A DNA stretch of 64,000 bases from contig CAKOGP040001112.1 of the NCBI GenBank assembly GCA_933822405.4, forward strand, positions 186,001-250,000, written 5' to 3'. Shown one piece after another: positions 62,621 through 64,000 of the stretch. The translations under genes and the position numbers were made by a program. The DNA is from Cylindrotheca closterium. Taxonomy: Eukaryota; Bacillariophyta; Bacillariophyceae; Bacillariales; Bacillariaceae. The notes below the pieces were generated by a model, which had not been told where the DNA came from, ran no database searches, and saw only the letters and a program-made list of their open reading frames with translations. Within the stretch, counting starts at the first letter, position 1. Each line of letters begins with the position of its first letter.

Positions 62621-63850
62621 ATGACGATGATATCATACAGTAGACGGAATTCCGTCTTGGCTGCAACACTGCTACTCCTACAGCACTATTCCTTGGTGTG
62701 TCAGGCCTGGAGTCCGCTGAAACCGCTATCTATCAATCCGCTTTCGATTCGCCATCAAAGTTCCAATCTTTTCAAACGCGTCCTGCCAAGAAAGATTACC
62801 CTACCCTCCTTTGAATTGTCGTCCTCCAGCACGGCGGAAGAAGACTTGGACGAGATGAAGTCTGAGAATTCCGTCTTGAGAGACACGATACGACAATTGG
62901 AAGAAGAAAATCAGAACTTGAAACAAAGGAACAGAATTGTGTTGGAGAGTTTTGAAGGAGAGTCCTTGTTTTGGGATCAAGATAGTGCTACTGGTATGTC
63001 ATCCGGCATTACACTAAGTGGAGACGAAATTTCTCAAGATGAACTGTGGTGTGATGAATTGGAAGGTGGTAAGTATCTTGCATTTGGCTGTTGCATAATC
63101 ATCGCTGGATGCAGTATTTTGGATATGATATGTCGCTGTTGTTCTTCAGCTGATTTCATATCAATTGTTTTGTCATTTTCCCTCATTTTCAGACCAATGC
63201 CCCGTCGAACCTGCCATTTCTTTCAAGGAGGCCCTTCGCGATCGTGCTTTGTGGTTGGTTGGATTATTGGTGATGCAATCCTTTTCGGGGATTATTCTGG
63301 GACGAAATGAAGCACTATTGGCAAACCATCCTGTCATTATTTACTTCTTGACCATGTTGGTGGGAGCGGGTGGAAATGCCGGCAATCAAGCGTCAGTGCG
63401 AGGTGAGTATAAATGTTGAATGCCACTTTTTTTAGATGCGTGGGTCGCTCTCACACAGCTATTGCCCCTTCAGTCATTCGCGGTCTAGCCTTGGGCACAC
63501 TCAATGAAAAGACCCGCAATCAATTTTTGAATCGCGAAGTCAAAATGGCGGGTGCCCTTTCAGTAATTTTGAGTGTGGCAGGATTTTTAAGGGCCATCTT
63601 GTTCAAGACGCCCTTGCCGGAAGCCATTGCGGTAACATCGGCCTTGACATTGATTGTCTTTAGCAGCGTTTGTCTCGGAGCAGTCTTGCCAATCATTTTG
63701 GAATTCATTGGTGTCGATCCAGCTCACTCATCGACGTCGATTCAGGTCATTATGGATATCCTTGGTGTGATACTGGCCGTCACTGTTTCTAGGGCAGTCT
63801 TAGACGGTCCACTGGGAGTATTCATCATGTCCAAGTTGGGATTAGTATGA
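62621..63850 (+). CDS. MgtE-type (SLC41-like) Mg2+ transporter, short form with N-terminal targeting signal
   Basis: Exons 62621-63068, 63193-63402 and 63474-63850 (344 residues; introns 124 and 71 bp, both phase 1). The first exon encodes a signal peptide ending VCQA|WSPL, compatible with the diatom plastid motif in which Trp can replace Phe, then a coiled coil (LRDTIRQLEEENQNLKQRN). The membrane part has the MgtE hallmark: GAGGNAGNQASVR joined by splicing to VIRGLALGTLN. It then has four further hydrophobic helices and ends DILGVILAVTVSRAVL. The cytosolic N and CBS domains of bacterial MgtE are absent. It would conduct Mg2+ across a membrane, perhaps of the plastid. An alternative acceptor (TTTAG at 63434) would break the frame. 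Confidence 0.87.
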
Positions 63851-64000
63851 GAACCGCGGCATGGTGTCGGAAGGTGAAAATGACCAATTGGAACGTGTGA
63901 TAGGACTCGGAAGCCCTTTCCAGCCTACTGAAACTGCATATTGTAGAGTCCTTCAACCGGCTAACAGGTAGACAAGACAATCAGCTTCGAGTCAGCCACA

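Overview
The window is nuclear DNA of a eukaryotic alga, almost certainly a (probably pennate) diatom. Introns are short (about 69-200 bp, GT...AG). Several proteins begin with a signal peptide ending in an A-x-A-F or A-W motif, the bipartite signature of import into a secondary (stramenopile) plastid. The content also fits: geranylgeranyl reductase, HopJ-domain protein, EXS protein, NF-YB, GRIP golgin. No rRNA, tRNA, CRISPR array or recognisable intact transposon was seen. Exon boundaries are my own reading of splice sites, frames and, where possible, paralogue comparison.

Layout. 1-6.6 kb: the 3' end of an unknown gene, a FkbM-type methyltransferase gene broken by one in-frame TGA, a prolyl 4-hydroxylase-like gene, then a segmental duplication. 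The duplication copied the tail of the hydroxylase gene and the tail of a GT32-like glycosyltransferase gene, with about 1 kb of unrelated DNA carrying a small membrane-protein ORF in between. 7-14.3 kb: a His-rich protein, a membrane-anchored cyclophilin-like protein, a possible decayed gene and a repeat protein with a hydrophobic C-terminus. 15-20 kb: a quinone-oxidoreductase-like MDR protein, a mitochondrial-looking RRM protein, a secreted DUF4864-like protein and a double GST-N protein. 20-24.7 kb: a tandem array of three intact paralogues of an unrecognised family plus two 3' fragments, with a decayed copy of the RRM gene embedded in it.

25-33 kb: chlP, an EXS-family membrane protein, a plastid-type alpha/beta hydrolase, a plastid HopJ protein and a START-domain protein; chlP, the hydrolase, HopJ and START proteins all carry plastid-type presequences. 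33-44 kb: an NSD/ASH1-like PHD-SET methyltransferase, an eIF4H/4B-like RRM-RGG protein, a PIG-F-like protein, NF-YB, a second prolyl 4-hydroxylase paralogue and a frameshifted TRM10. 44-64 kb: a double-C2 coiled-coil protein, a 2,240-residue GRIP golgin, a PP2C phosphatase, a plastid-targeted protein of unknown function, the TFIIIB subunit BDP1 and a short MgtE-type Mg2+ transporter with an N-terminal targeting signal.

Genes are mostly independent single units in convergent or divergent pairs. The strongest unexplained signals are the tandem family at 20-24.7 kb, the repeated occurrence of the palindrome TACCGGTA in intergenic DNA (12 copies counted by eye, 11 outside intact genes), the duplication around 3.4-5.8 kb, and two otherwise conserved genes each interrupted by a single small lesion (TGA at 1152-1154; +1 frameshift near 43100).
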